Positions 14,298 through 21,752 of a stretch of DNA of 32,526 nucleotides are shown piece after piece; position 1 is the stretch's first letter, and every line of letters begins with the position of its first letter. Position numbers and translations under genes: made by a program. Source of the stretch: Castellaniella sp. (GTDB lineage Bacteria > Pseudomonadota > Gammaproteobacteria > Burkholderiales > Burkholderiaceae_B); NCBI GenBank assembly GCA_019104865.1, contig JAHRWZ010000094.1, positions 1 to 32,526 of the forward strand. The letters are read 5' to 3'. The notes under the pieces were generated by a model. The model had not been told where the DNA came from, did no database searches, and was given only the letters and a program-made list of their open reading frames with translations.

Positions 14298-14702
14298 TCA
14301 TTCCTCACTCGAACCCGCCCGAACAGGGCGGGTTTTTCGTAGGTGGACATCCGGCTTTAAGACGCCGCGGCGAGTGGCTTGCTTGCGCGCCTCGATCCAC
14401 GCTTCCACTTCGGCCAGGTCCCACACGACGCAGCGAGGTGTCAGATTGAAGCGCCGTGGAAACTCGCCGCGGCGCTCCATTTCGTAGATCGTCGTTTCAG
14501 CCAAGGGGACGATCTGCCGCAGCTCGTTGCGGCGGATGGTTCGGCGGAAGGGCAGGGGGCTACGTTTGGGGAACTGCGGCAGCTCTTCGTAGGCCTCTGT
14601 GTCCGGCAAGGGAAGGTAGTGGTCAGCGTCGATGCCGGCGGCGTTTAATGCTTGCGGTAGCTGTTTCACCTCGGACTCCATGAGTGCGCTGCATGGAGGC
14701 AT
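14298..14702 (-). CDS. AlpA-family helix-turn-helix regulator
   Basis: A 134-residue protein with an AlpA/excisionase-like DNA-binding domain at about residues 53-107: RTIRRNELRQIVPLAETTIY, then RRGEFPRRFNLTPRCVVWDL and AEVEAWIEAR. In P4-like elements AlpA proteins regulate integrase expression and excision, so it may act on the repeat array beside guaA. The start is uncertain: ATG at 14702 or ATG at 14681 (seven residues shorter), neither with a strong ribosome-binding site. The last 25 or so residues extend beyond the usual AlpA end and are encoded across the hairpin at 14312-14334. It is opposite in direction to the flanking genes. Confidence 0.8.
   Translation of the reverse strand: MPPCSALMESEVKQLPQALNAAGIDADHYLPLPDTEAYEELPQFPKRSPLPFRRTIRRNELRQIVPLAETTIYEMERRGEFPRRFNLTPRCVVWDLAEVEAWIEARKQATRRGVLKPDVHLRKTRPVRAGSSEE
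14312..14337 (+). terminator. Rho-independent terminator after the toxin-antitoxin operon
   Basis: Stem AACCCGCCC (14312-14320), loop GAACA, stem GGGCGGGTT (14326-14334), with a T-run to 14337. It is oriented to stop transcription from the toxin-antitoxin genes. The 14124-14297 stretch before it has no recognisable gene. Confidence 0.8.
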
Positions 14703-14889
14703 GATGAAGTTCAGTACCTATCGGGACAACTCGCCTCGGCGTAGAAGAGCAAGTAGCCGCGCAGTAAGGCTAAATTATTCTCAAGGGCTTGTGGGCCTGT
14801 TGGATTGCGACGACTGGATGAAATTGGGAGGACGACAACGTTTTAGCGCAGGGCTGGGCTCAAGTCGCTAGTTTTGGAGGCAGACGGTG

Positions 14890-14922
14890 GCTATTCTCTG
14901 ATCAGGATGAGAATAGCTTTTT
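14890..14922 (+). terminator. Probable Rho-independent terminator upstream of the TIR operon
   Basis: GCTATTCTC (14890-14898) and GAGAATAGC (14909-14917) form a 9-base-pair stem with a 10-base loop, followed by five T residues. It would insulate the four-gene operon from upstream transcription. In the rest of 14703-14995 I see no gene; it should contain the promoter of the operon, but no convincing hexamers were found. Confidence 0.6.
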
Positions 14923-14995
14923 ATTCTAAGATGTAGTTGGTCGCGGAAAGCGATAACGATTGTTGATGTTTGTCATACGTCTACGGGGGCGGCAA

Positions 14996-15463
14996 ATGGC
15001 AGAACAAAGAAACGTATTCATCAGTCACGTCCATGAGGACGATGCCGGGCTGCAGAAGTTCAAAGATCTGCTGGCTCCAAAAGGAATTGATGTTCGAGAT
15101 TCCTCGATCCATACGGGGAAATTCAATAACGCGACCGACGAGCACTACATCAAGACGCAGATCCTGGCGCCGGCGATTAACTGGGCCGGCGTGTTCGTCT
15201 GCTACGTCTCCCCGCGCACGAAGGACAGTGAATGGGTGAACTGGGAGATCGAATATGCAGCCAAGCAGGGCAAGCGTATCGTTGGCGTTTGGGAGCATGG
15301 CGAAAAAGAGTGCGACCTCCCGGAAGCATTGAAGCAGTACGCCGATGCTATGGTGGGCTGGAATGGCGATGCTATTATCGATGCGATCAACGGCAAGGAT
15401 CCGTGGGAAAAGCCGGATGGTGGCCCTTGCGAATCGGTCCCCCTTAAGAGGCATCCCTGCTGA
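14996..15463 (+). CDS. TIR-like domain protein (MTH538/DUF1863 type), first gene of a four-gene operon
   Basis: A 155-residue cytoplasmic protein that is almost entirely one TIR-like domain. It starts RNVFISHVHEDDAGLQKF, with GIDVRDSSIHTGKFN as the variable loop and SEWVNWEIEYAAKQGKRIVG carrying the conserved glutamate (E84) where TIR NADases have their catalytic residue. VGWNGDAIIDAINGKDPW closes the domain. The ATG at 14996 is preferred to one at 14960 because homologous domains begin here and a GGGGGCGG purine run precedes it. The stop overlaps the next start (TGATG). TIR domains of this type cleave NAD or make cyclic nucleotide signals in phage defence; enzyme activity is inferred, not shown. 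It is the probable effector of this operon. Confidence 0.88.
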   Translation: MAEQRNVFISHVHEDDAGLQKFKDLLAPKGIDVRDSSIHTGKFNNATDEHYIKTQILAPAINWAGVFVCYVSPRTKDSEWVNWEIEYAAKQGKRIVGVWEHGEKECDLPEALKQYADAMVGWNGDAIIDAINGKDPWEKPDGGPCESVPLKRHPC

Positions 15464-16089
15464 TGGCCCGTATCCACTCCTATGTGGTGCGCTACGACAG
15501 CGGCTTCGCACCGAATCCATTTTACGGCTACTGCACGCTCGCCACCTGCAAACCCTCGATCCGGCGCAGTGCGTCTCTTGGGGACTGGGTGGTCGGCAGC
15601 GGTAGTAACGATCGAACCGTTCGTCGTGGCGGACATCTCGTGTATGCCATGCGGGTCACCGATACGCTTACATTCGATGAATATGGCGTAGATCCGCGGT
15701 TCGGCCCGAAGAAACCGTTTCGTAACGGGAGCCGAAAGCAAAGTTGTGGAGACAACATCTACTTCAGGAACGAGCGAGAGGCCCACTGGCAGCAGAGGGA
15801 TTCTTTCCACTCCCTGCCCAATGGATCGCTCAATCCGGATCACGTACGTAGGGATACGGGGGTCAATCGCGTGTTGATCAGCGATGATTTCGTCTATTTT
15901 GGCGGTGAGGGTCCTGAATTTCCTGATGATCTGAAAGACCAGCAAGGTCGTCCGCTTTGCAAGAAGGGTATCGGCCTGACTACGTTTGACGATCCGCTAC
16001 TGGTGGCCGGGCTTGAACAATGGGTTCGTAGTCTGGGGGCTACCGGGTACCAAGGTGCGCCGTTCGAATGGCTGACGCTTCGCGGGTGA
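15463..16089 (+). CDS. Nmad2-like (nucleotide modification associated domain 2) protein
   Basis: A 208-residue protein with the signature opening HSYVVRYDSGFAPNPFYGYC, followed by TLATCKPSIRRSASLGDWVV and GSGSNDRTVRRGGHLVYAMR. I recognise this as the Nmad2 family, defined in studies of DNA and nucleotide modification systems. No reaction has been assigned to the family that I can state. A YTH/EVE-like base-binding role is suggested by the conserved GDWVVG strand and by gene associations. Its start overlaps the TIR gene stop, and the MazG-like gene begins three bases after its own stop, so it is translated as part of the same operon. It may be the sensor of a modified base (inference). Confidence 0.78.
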   Translation: MARIHSYVVRYDSGFAPNPFYGYCTLATCKPSIRRSASLGDWVVGSGSNDRTVRRGGHLVYAMRVTDTLTFDEYGVDPRFGPKKPFRNGSRKQSCGDNIYFRNEREAHWQQRDSFHSLPNGSLNPDHVRRDTGVNRVLISDDFVYFGGEGPEFPDDLKDQQGRPLCKKGIGLTTFDDPLLVAGLEQWVRSLGATGYQGAPFEWLTLRG

Positions 16090-16092
16090 TCG

Positions 16093-17232
16093 ATGAAGAA
16101 GGAAGGCACACTCTTACTCTCTGACTATGCTGCGCAGGTTGCAGCCACGGATGTTCTTGGCCAGAGGGATTTCAACCCGGTCCTCCAAGGGCTGTATGGC
16201 GAGGTCGGCGGAATCATGGCGACGGCCAAGAAGCACGTGCGCGAACAATCCGCGTTTCCGGGTTTCAGGAAAGTGGCGGAAGAAGAATTCGGCGATACCT
16301 TATGGTATCTGGCTGCCATCTGCAGACGCCTCGACGTCTCGCTTGAAAAGGTGTTCTCCGAGGCAGCAAATCACGGCAACTTCAGGAATGTCGGAGCGGC
16401 GAGCGACATCATGGAAGGCGCGATGGCCTACATCGCCGTGCCGGTCGCCGGTCCCGTTTCACTTGACACAACCTTGGTGCAGCTGGGACAAGCAGCTGCA
16501 GCGTTGCTCGGATCGGTCGCTCCAGATCGCGCCGGTCTGGTCGCGTTCGCTCGGGCCTATCTAGATGCGATGCATGCGGCAAGGCTAGCTTTTTCCGACG
16601 TGGCGCGTGGCAATATCCGGAAAGCGCGAGGCGCATTTCTGGAGCCCGCGACGGCCGATCTGGCTAATCTTGATTTCGACAAGGATTTCGGACGCGAAGA
16701 GCAGTTGCCGCGAGAATTCCGGGTCAGGGTCAACCAACGCGGCAGCGGCAAGAGCTACCTTCAGTGGAATGGCGTCTTCATTGGAGATCCTTTGACCGAT
16801 AACATCGCGGACCGCGATGGCTACCGATTTCACGACGTCTTTCATTTCGCGTATGCGGCGATATTGCACTGGTCACCTGTGATACGCGCATTGATCAAGC
16901 ACAAGCGAAAGAGCAACTCGAAGTACGATGAAGAGCAGGATAGTGGGCGGGCGATAGTCGTTGAAGAAGGGCTCACGGCCTGGATTTTCTCGAAAGCCAA
17001 AGAGCTCAATTTCTTCGAAAAGCAGGAGAAAGTTTCTCTTGGAATCCTGAAAACCATTGCTGAATTCGTGAGCGGCTACGAAGTCGAAAAATGTCCGCTC
17101 AAGCTATGGGAACGGGCAATCCTGGACGGCTACGCTGTTTTTCGTCAGATGAAGGAAAATGAAGGTGGCTGGATCGTTGGCAACCGGGAGCAGCGCACTA
17201 TTGTCTACTTGCCACTTGAGTCAAAAGAATGA
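16093..17232 (+). CDS. MazG-like nucleotide pyrophosphohydrolase with extra C-terminal domain
   Basis: A 379-residue two-domain protein. Residues about 1-115 form an all-alpha MazG fold with metal-binding residues E37 (GLYGEVGGI), E64/E65 and D68 (AEEEFGDTLWYLAAICRRLD). This fold hydrolyses (d)NTPs, often damaged or non-canonical ones, to NMP and pyrophosphate. After a helical linker, about residues 215-379 form a second domain with conserved-looking RFHDVFHFAYAAILHW and EEGLTAWIFSKAKE. Its His/Asp/Glu residues could bind metal, and I know it only as a region recurring behind MazG-like domains. The stop overlaps the next start by four bases (ATGA). In this operon it may remove or convert a modified nucleotide; specificity is unknown. 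Confidence 0.83.
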   Translation: MKKEGTLLLSDYAAQVAATDVLGQRDFNPVLQGLYGEVGGIMATAKKHVREQSAFPGFRKVAEEEFGDTLWYLAAICRRLDVSLEKVFSEAANHGNFRNVGAASDIMEGAMAYIAVPVAGPVSLDTTLVQLGQAAAALLGSVAPDRAGLVAFARAYLDAMHAARLAFSDVARGNIRKARGAFLEPATADLANLDFDKDFGREEQLPREFRVRVNQRGSGKSYLQWNGVFIGDPLTDNIADRDGYRFHDVFHFAYAAILHWSPVIRALIKHKRKSNSKYDEEQDSGRAIVVEEGLTAWIFSKAKELNFFEKQEKVSLGILKTIAEFVSGYEVEKCPLKLWERAILDGYAVFRQMKENEGGWIVGNREQRTIVYLPLESKE

Positions 17233-17891
17233 AGACCCATCCGTTCGTCGAGGCGGTTGCCTCACTGCAATTCGAAGACTGTTTCAATCCCTATTCGGAT
17301 CGTTGCGAAGTGCACGATCGGCGCGACGCCCCGCGTCGCCGCGCAGCCGCGCTTTCCGCCATGTTGCGGTGCGCGGCGCAGGAGCCAGTGGACGCGATCT
17401 GGATTGGCCGAGACCTCGGATACCGAGGAGGGCGTCGTACCGGACTGGCGTTGACTGACGACGTTCATATGAATCATCACGCCAGGCGGTGGAATCTTGA
17501 CCTTTCCGAAGAGCGCCCGACGAAGGGCAGCGCAGTGTCGGAACGGACCGCTGCGGTGATATGGAACATGCTCGAGCATATTGATGCCCGCATTTTCCTA
17601 TGGAATGTCTTCCCGCTTCATCCGCACGATGCTGGCGATCCTTTCTCCAACCGGCAACACAACGCCCGTGAAAGGCGCGCCGGGGAAGAGCTACTGCGGC
17701 AACTTATCGTCTTATTACGGCCAGCACGGATAGTTGCCATCGGCAACGACGCAGCGGCCGCAGCGTATCGCATTACTGATTCCATACCCGTGATCTGTGT
17801 CAGACATCCGAGTTATGGCGGGCAGACTCAGTTTGAAGGGCAGATCAAGGAACTGTATGGGCACTGCGCGAGAGTGGACTCACTGTTTTGA
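17229..17891 (+). CDS. Uracil-DNA-glycosylase-superfamily protein
   Basis: A 220-residue protein with the two landmark regions of the UDG superfamily. The first is a motif-I-like loop after a strand, IWIGRDLGYRGGRRTGLALT (residues 57-76). The second is a motif-II-like VRHPSYGG (191-198), preceded by the core strand RPARIVAIGNDAA. FLWNVFPLHPH (123-133) matches the strand that follows motif I in single-domain family members. It should bind DNA or nucleotides and may excise a base. Specificity is open, since motif I differs from classical GQDPYH. It is the last gene of the TIR-Nmad2-MazG operon, with an ATGA overlap. The 220 bases after it hold no clear gene. Confidence 0.8.
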   Translation: MKTHPFVEAVASLQFEDCFNPYSDRCEVHDRRDAPRRRAAALSAMLRCAAQEPVDAIWIGRDLGYRGGRRTGLALTDDVHMNHHARRWNLDLSEERPTKGSAVSERTAAVIWNMLEHIDARIFLWNVFPLHPHDAGDPFSNRQHNARERRAGEELLRQLIVLLRPARIVAIGNDAAAAAYRITDSIPVICVRHPSYGGQTQFEGQIKELYGHCARVDSLF

Positions 17892-18111
17892 CCAATTGCT
17901 TTCCTTTGACGAATATGGGGCGCTCGACAGACGTAGCTAGCGCCATGCAGCTCTCTTGGTAATCGATGGCGATCTGCGCAAGAAAGCTTGCCGTATCGAC
18001 TCCGGCAATATCCTCCTGCACCGTTGCTCCGATCGCAGGTGGGTGGATTTCGTCAGCAGATCTGTGGCGACCGATTCTTCGAATTCAATGATTCATCAAC
18101 AGGATCTGTCA

Positions 18112-19728
18112 ATGGCTTTTAGGCAACCTCTTGCGGGCGTACGTGTTCATCTGTCCGGATCCGTCCCGGACGTACATAACGAAGAAATATGTATATTCGT
18201 CAAACGGCTTTGTACAACGATATTCAACGAAGGAGGCTCCGTCATTCACGGCAGCCATCCGACCTTTACAGAACCATTGGAAGAAGCGGCGCGGGCGTTT
18301 ATCGATGCGGGCGGAGAAGTCGGTGCATTGACGCTTGTGCGTGCCCAGAAGTTTGCCGAGACGCCTGAGCAGATTGAGGAAATAGAAAGGCAGCGACAAT
18401 TCGTCGTTGTGCAGGTGGTACCTGCCGAAACGGAGGGCGAGCGAGGTGGCGATCTGACTCCGATGCGCGACTGGATGGCAGAACGATCCGACGCCGTGGT
18501 GTGCGTGGGCGGAAGATGGTGGAATACAAATAAGGCCAAGGCTGGAGTTCCTACCGAGTTTGATGCCATGCTTGATCTCGGCAAGCCCGGCTTTATCATA
18601 GCTGGCTTTGGTGGCGCCATCTCTGGCTATCTGAAAGAGAATCTGGGGTTGCTGTCGAGCCTGCAAAACGGGCTGTCCGACGACGAAAACAGGAAGATTG
18701 CGTATGAGACTTCCATTGAGAGCATTGTCGATTCAATTGTCAACCAGTTGAAGCGTCTGCCTCTTGTACGACGGAGCGTCGAAAGGGGACGCAATTTCAG
18801 AATTCTTGCGCTCGATGGTGGCGGATTGCGCGGAACTTTCACCGCAGCCGTTCTGGCAAAGTGGGATGAGATGCTCGGCAGCGGCGGTGGCAATAGTCTG
18901 GTTTCTCACTTTGACTTGGTCGCCGGAACCGCAACGGGCGCCATACTTGCAATTGGTCTCGGGCTGGGTATCAAGCCGGCCGACATACTTGGCTTCTACC
19001 GGGACAAGGGGCCGCTCATTTTCCCGAAGGACCGAACGCTTCGGCATTGGCTGCGGTCCAAACACGAGTCTTCAACGCTGCGGGGATTGCTTCACGCGAT
19101 TTACGGCGATCGAAAGCTTTCAGACTCGATATGCAGATTGGTTATTCCGACTGTGAGAGCCAAGCATGGGCAGGCTGAGGCCATAGTCACGCCGCATAGT
19201 CCAGATCGAACGGCATTTCGGGATATCCCGTCCGTTGACGCCGCGCTTGCTTCATCAGCCGCCCCTACGTACTTTGACGAATCTCTCTGGGAGGGGCCTA
19301 TCGTGCCGGAGATGTTCCTGGATGGTGGCGTTTGGTCGAACAATCCAATTCTGCCGGCGCTGGCAGAATCTGTGCGCCATCTCAAGATCCCGTTGGATCG
19401 AATAGACGTCCTAAGTATTGGTACGCTGAGTAGTGAGTCTGACTTCACTGATGCTATGGGGAAAGGTAAGGCGGGATGGGCATTACACAGTGTTGACCTC
19501 TTCTTTACAGCCCAGGAACACGGTGCATTGCTCTTGGCGGACAGCTTTCTAGGACCGACCCGGCATCTCAGGGTTAATCAGCAAACCCCCATCGAGATAA
19601 AGCTTGATGATATCGCGGCGATTGACGAAATGGCGGCGAGGGGGAACGAAGCTGGAAAGGATTCTTTTGCGTCGGTTCGATCCCGATTTTTTGACGGGAG
19701 ATTTGCGCAAGACTGGAAGAAATATTAA
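18112..19728 (+). CDS. SLOG-patatin fusion protein with the patatin nucleophile missing
   Basis: A 538-residue protein. Residues 7-185 look like a SLOG (Rossmann nucleotide-ligand) domain: LAGVRVHLSGSVP, EGGSVIHGSHPTFTEP, SDAVVCVGGRWWN and GKPGFIIAGFGG. Residues 228-535 are patatin-like: oxyanion loop DGGGLRG (235-241), then AGTATGA where the family has G-x-S-x-G, and FLDGGVWSNNP with catalytic-type Asp404. The residue that should be the nucleophile serine is Ala274 (codon GCA at 18931-18933), one base from TCA. Unless another residue replaces it, the lipase is inactive. Start chosen at 18112 with AGGA upstream; in-frame starts at 18088 and 17956 lack sites. Patatins act as membrane-degrading effectors in phage defence. 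A TIR gene follows 65 bases later. Confidence 0.85.
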   Translation: MAFRQPLAGVRVHLSGSVPDVHNEEICIFVKRLCTTIFNEGGSVIHGSHPTFTEPLEEAARAFIDAGGEVGALTLVRAQKFAETPEQIEEIERQRQFVVVQVVPAETEGERGGDLTPMRDWMAERSDAVVCVGGRWWNTNKAKAGVPTEFDAMLDLGKPGFIIAGFGGAISGYLKENLGLLSSLQNGLSDDENRKIAYETSIESIVDSIVNQLKRLPLVRRSVERGRNFRILALDGGGLRGTFTAAVLAKWDEMLGSGGGNSLVSHFDLVAGTATGAILAIGLGLGIKPADILGFYRDKGPLIFPKDRTLRHWLRSKHESSTLRGLLHAIYGDRKLSDSICRLVIPTVRAKHGQAEAIVTPHSPDRTAFRDIPSVDAALASSAAPTYFDESLWEGPIVPEMFLDGGVWSNNPILPALAESVRHLKIPLDRIDVLSIGTLSSESDFTDAMGKGKAGWALHSVDLFFTAQEHGALLLADSFLGPTRHLRVNQQTPIEIKLDDIAAIDEMAARGNEAGKDSFASVRSRFFDGRFAQDWKKY

Positions 19729-19793
19729 TCTGATTGAATTGGTGATGTCAGATAGATTTTATAAAAGTTAAAAAATTGCGCTAGGGGATGTGA

Positions 19794-20624
19794 ATGTTTA
19801 TTGATTTGCGCGTTATTGATTTTCGGAGTGGGTTGTTACGTTGGAATGCCGATCAGGTTAAATCTTATAGCCGGCGTGGAAATGAAATATTAGTTAAATT
19901 GGAAGAATATCTTCTCGATAAAGAGAAGATTTTGGATGCTTCGTTGATCGAGAGGAGTATATTCCCCACGCAGGATGTGGATGTGTTTATTTCTCATTCG
20001 CACAAAGATAGGGATGAGGCCATCAAGCTCGCTTTGTCCTTCGAGAGTCGAGGTTTGCGAGTATTTGTCGATTCGTGTGTATGGGGATATGCAGATGAAC
20101 TTCTGAAGGCAATAGATAATAAATTTTGCATTCCAACTGGCTGGAAAAACTATAGCTACCCTCTGAGAAATAGAACGACAGCGAATGTTTATATGATATT
20201 GAACTCTGCGCTGCATGGCATGATCGACAACGCAGAATTGCTGATTTTTCTTGATTCCGAAAATTCTGTAAGGGTCGAGGACTATGTGAATGATGACGAG
20301 TATCTGTCGTCTCCATGGATATTCTCAGAATTGATGTTTGCCGGCAGGGTTCGCAGAAAACCTAGAAGAAAAATTGTACGGGCTGAGGAAAGCATAAGTT
20401 TCGATAGCGTTACGGCAAGTAAGAAAGCTGAGGCGGAATTCGTGTATTCCGTTCCAAAGTTAAGCTATTCGATCGAATTCGACCATCTGGTGGCGTGGCT
20501 GCGAGAAGACGGATCGAGTAAATCTCCAGTTAAAAGTGTTAGAGGTCTTCTGCATCTCGATCGGTTGTATCGACGGCTGGACGTTCCGGCGGCTCTCCTG
20601 GACGACCCGCGGGTGGAGCTGTGA
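19794..20624 (+). CDS. TIR-domain protein, AT-rich gene
   Basis: A 276-residue protein. After about 60 helical residues, a TIR domain begins DVDVFISHSHKDRDEAIKLA (61-80), with SRGLRVFVDSCVWG as the second strand and loop, and the conserved glutamate at E179 (SSPWIFSELMFAG). A long insert (about 105-145) lies between. The C-terminal 75 residues are not recognised. An AGGGG site precedes the ATG, and AT-rich DNA with a TATAAA at 19760 lies just upstream, so it may have its own promoter. It follows the SLOG-patatin gene in the same direction and may be its signalling partner. The first 400 bases are clearly richer in A and T than the neighbours, which suggests separate acquisition. NADase activity is inferred only. 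Confidence 0.83.
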   Translation: MFIDLRVIDFRSGLLRWNADQVKSYSRRGNEILVKLEEYLLDKEKILDASLIERSIFPTQDVDVFISHSHKDRDEAIKLALSFESRGLRVFVDSCVWGYADELLKAIDNKFCIPTGWKNYSYPLRNRTTANVYMILNSALHGMIDNAELLIFLDSENSVRVEDYVNDDEYLSSPWIFSELMFAGRVRRKPRRKIVRAEESISFDSVTASKKAEAEFVYSVPKLSYSIEFDHLVAWLREDGSSKSPVKSVRGLLHLDRLYRRLDVPAALLDDPRVEL

Positions 20625-20966
20625 TAGTTGTGCCGTTAACGAGGGTTGACCCATGCTGATAAGATCGGGGCCGAGATGGCCTCAGGATGCTGGGCTTGTC
20701 CGTCACCGCATCTCGTACGATTGCTGGACGATACCGCGGCGAAAGCTTTGATGCGTGGAGAGACGATTTAGGTCGTGACTCGCCCAATGCAATAGAGGAA
20801 GGGCAGATGAGGGGACGTTTGCGGGGGCTTCGTGGCGGATGATGCGAGTTGCTTAGCTCATATCAGGATGACAGGCATATATCGCATTTTCCACCATACT
20901 TGACGGCAGCGGCGGGGGGAGCTCGATTCTTGATGAGAATATCGGTAACGCGTTAGGCTATCCTAT
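20625..20966. other. Convergent intergenic stretch without a recognised gene
   Basis: This 342-base gap lies between the ends of the plus-strand TIR gene and the minus-strand SLOG-like gene. I see no convincing terminator hairpin, no known RNA and no credible gene. A short frame from 20653 (about 32 codons) has no ribosome-binding site and no recognisable sequence. Confidence 0.5.
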
Positions 20967-21752
20967 TCATGAGACCCGTGAATCCCTGTGCCCGTTCAGA
21001 ATGCGATCGACTAGAATCTGAGCGTGCAGTATGTGTGGTGGGTATTTATTGAAGTCGTCAGGTCTCGGCGCTTCAGTCTCTGTGCCACGTGAAAATTCGA
21101 AGCGATCGCAGGACGGCCGGAACAGGCGCAACTTTTCTCTCCGGCTCGTGGCTTCGGCCTCAAGGTCGGACTCAAAATCGCGAATGTCTGACTGTTCGAG
21201 GTCCTCGTGCCTATTTGGCCGGTGGTCTTGAAGGCGCCAAAGAGGAATGCCCATGAACCGGCAAGCGCGTAATACTGGGTCGATTGCTTCTTCACTACCA
21301 AGCGAAATGGCCGCCACAGGACGGTGTGCTTCGAGCAACGTGTCCAACATTATTTCAGTAGCCGGAAAACCACCTATTTGTGAAAAGAGCTGCATCCAAT
21401 CAGGCCGAGTCGGCACATTCTGCCGTGCTCCTAGATGCGTCGTCGCGATGAACATAATAGGGGGCCGCTCCTGTCGTTGTCGCGGATCGGTCCCTGTTCT
21501 GCCTGAATTCTCCTCCGCGAATCGTGGCGCAAGGTATTGAAGTGCTATCTGTCCAACTAGTGGTGCGAAAGCGTTGTCAGTTGGAATGGCGATCCGGGCG
21601 TTTCGGACCAGTGTGGCTCGGGTGAGGGCAATAGCTAATTCATCGATGGCCCATGAGGACTGCGTGCTTCCACTGAGGGAATCGATCGACGCTGCCGTTA
21701 CTGTGGATGGAATCAGAAAAATTAGGTCTTTCTGAATTTTCGCGTTAGTCAT
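20967..21752 (-). CDS. Probable SLOG-type nucleotide-sensor protein (TIR-associated)
   Basis: A 261-residue protein I place only tentatively. DLIFLIPSTVTA is followed by a helix (WAIDELAIALTRATLVRNAR) and IAIPTDNAFAPLVGQIALQY, which mirrors the order of a SLOG domain. QIGGFPATEIMLDTLLEAHR (125-144), then PVAAISLGSEEAIDPVL and FMGIPLWRL, resembles the second SLOG glycine motif and final strands. The C-terminal 80 residues are charged and unassigned. Its ATG overlaps the TIR gene stop (ATGA), so the two are co-translated. The same pairing, TIR followed or preceded by SLOG, occurs again a few kilobases upstream, which supports the assignment. It could bind a nucleotide signal made by the TIR protein. 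Confidence 0.6.
   Translation of the reverse strand: MTNAKIQKDLIFLIPSTVTAASIDSLSGSTQSSWAIDELAIALTRATLVRNARIAIPTDNAFAPLVGQIALQYLAPRFAEENSGRTGTDPRQRQERPPIMFIATTHLGARQNVPTRPDWMQLFSQIGGFPATEIMLDTLLEAHRPVAAISLGSEEAIDPVLRACRFMGIPLWRLQDHRPNRHEDLEQSDIRDFESDLEAEATSRREKLRLFRPSCDRFEFSRGTETEAPRPDDFNKYPPHILHAQILVDRILNGHRDSRVS

Noticed and set aside
20512..20525. Sequence resembling the guaA end (GATCGAGT) as a possible right attachment site
   Set aside because: Only eight bases match, it lies inside the TIR gene, and the following bases differ.
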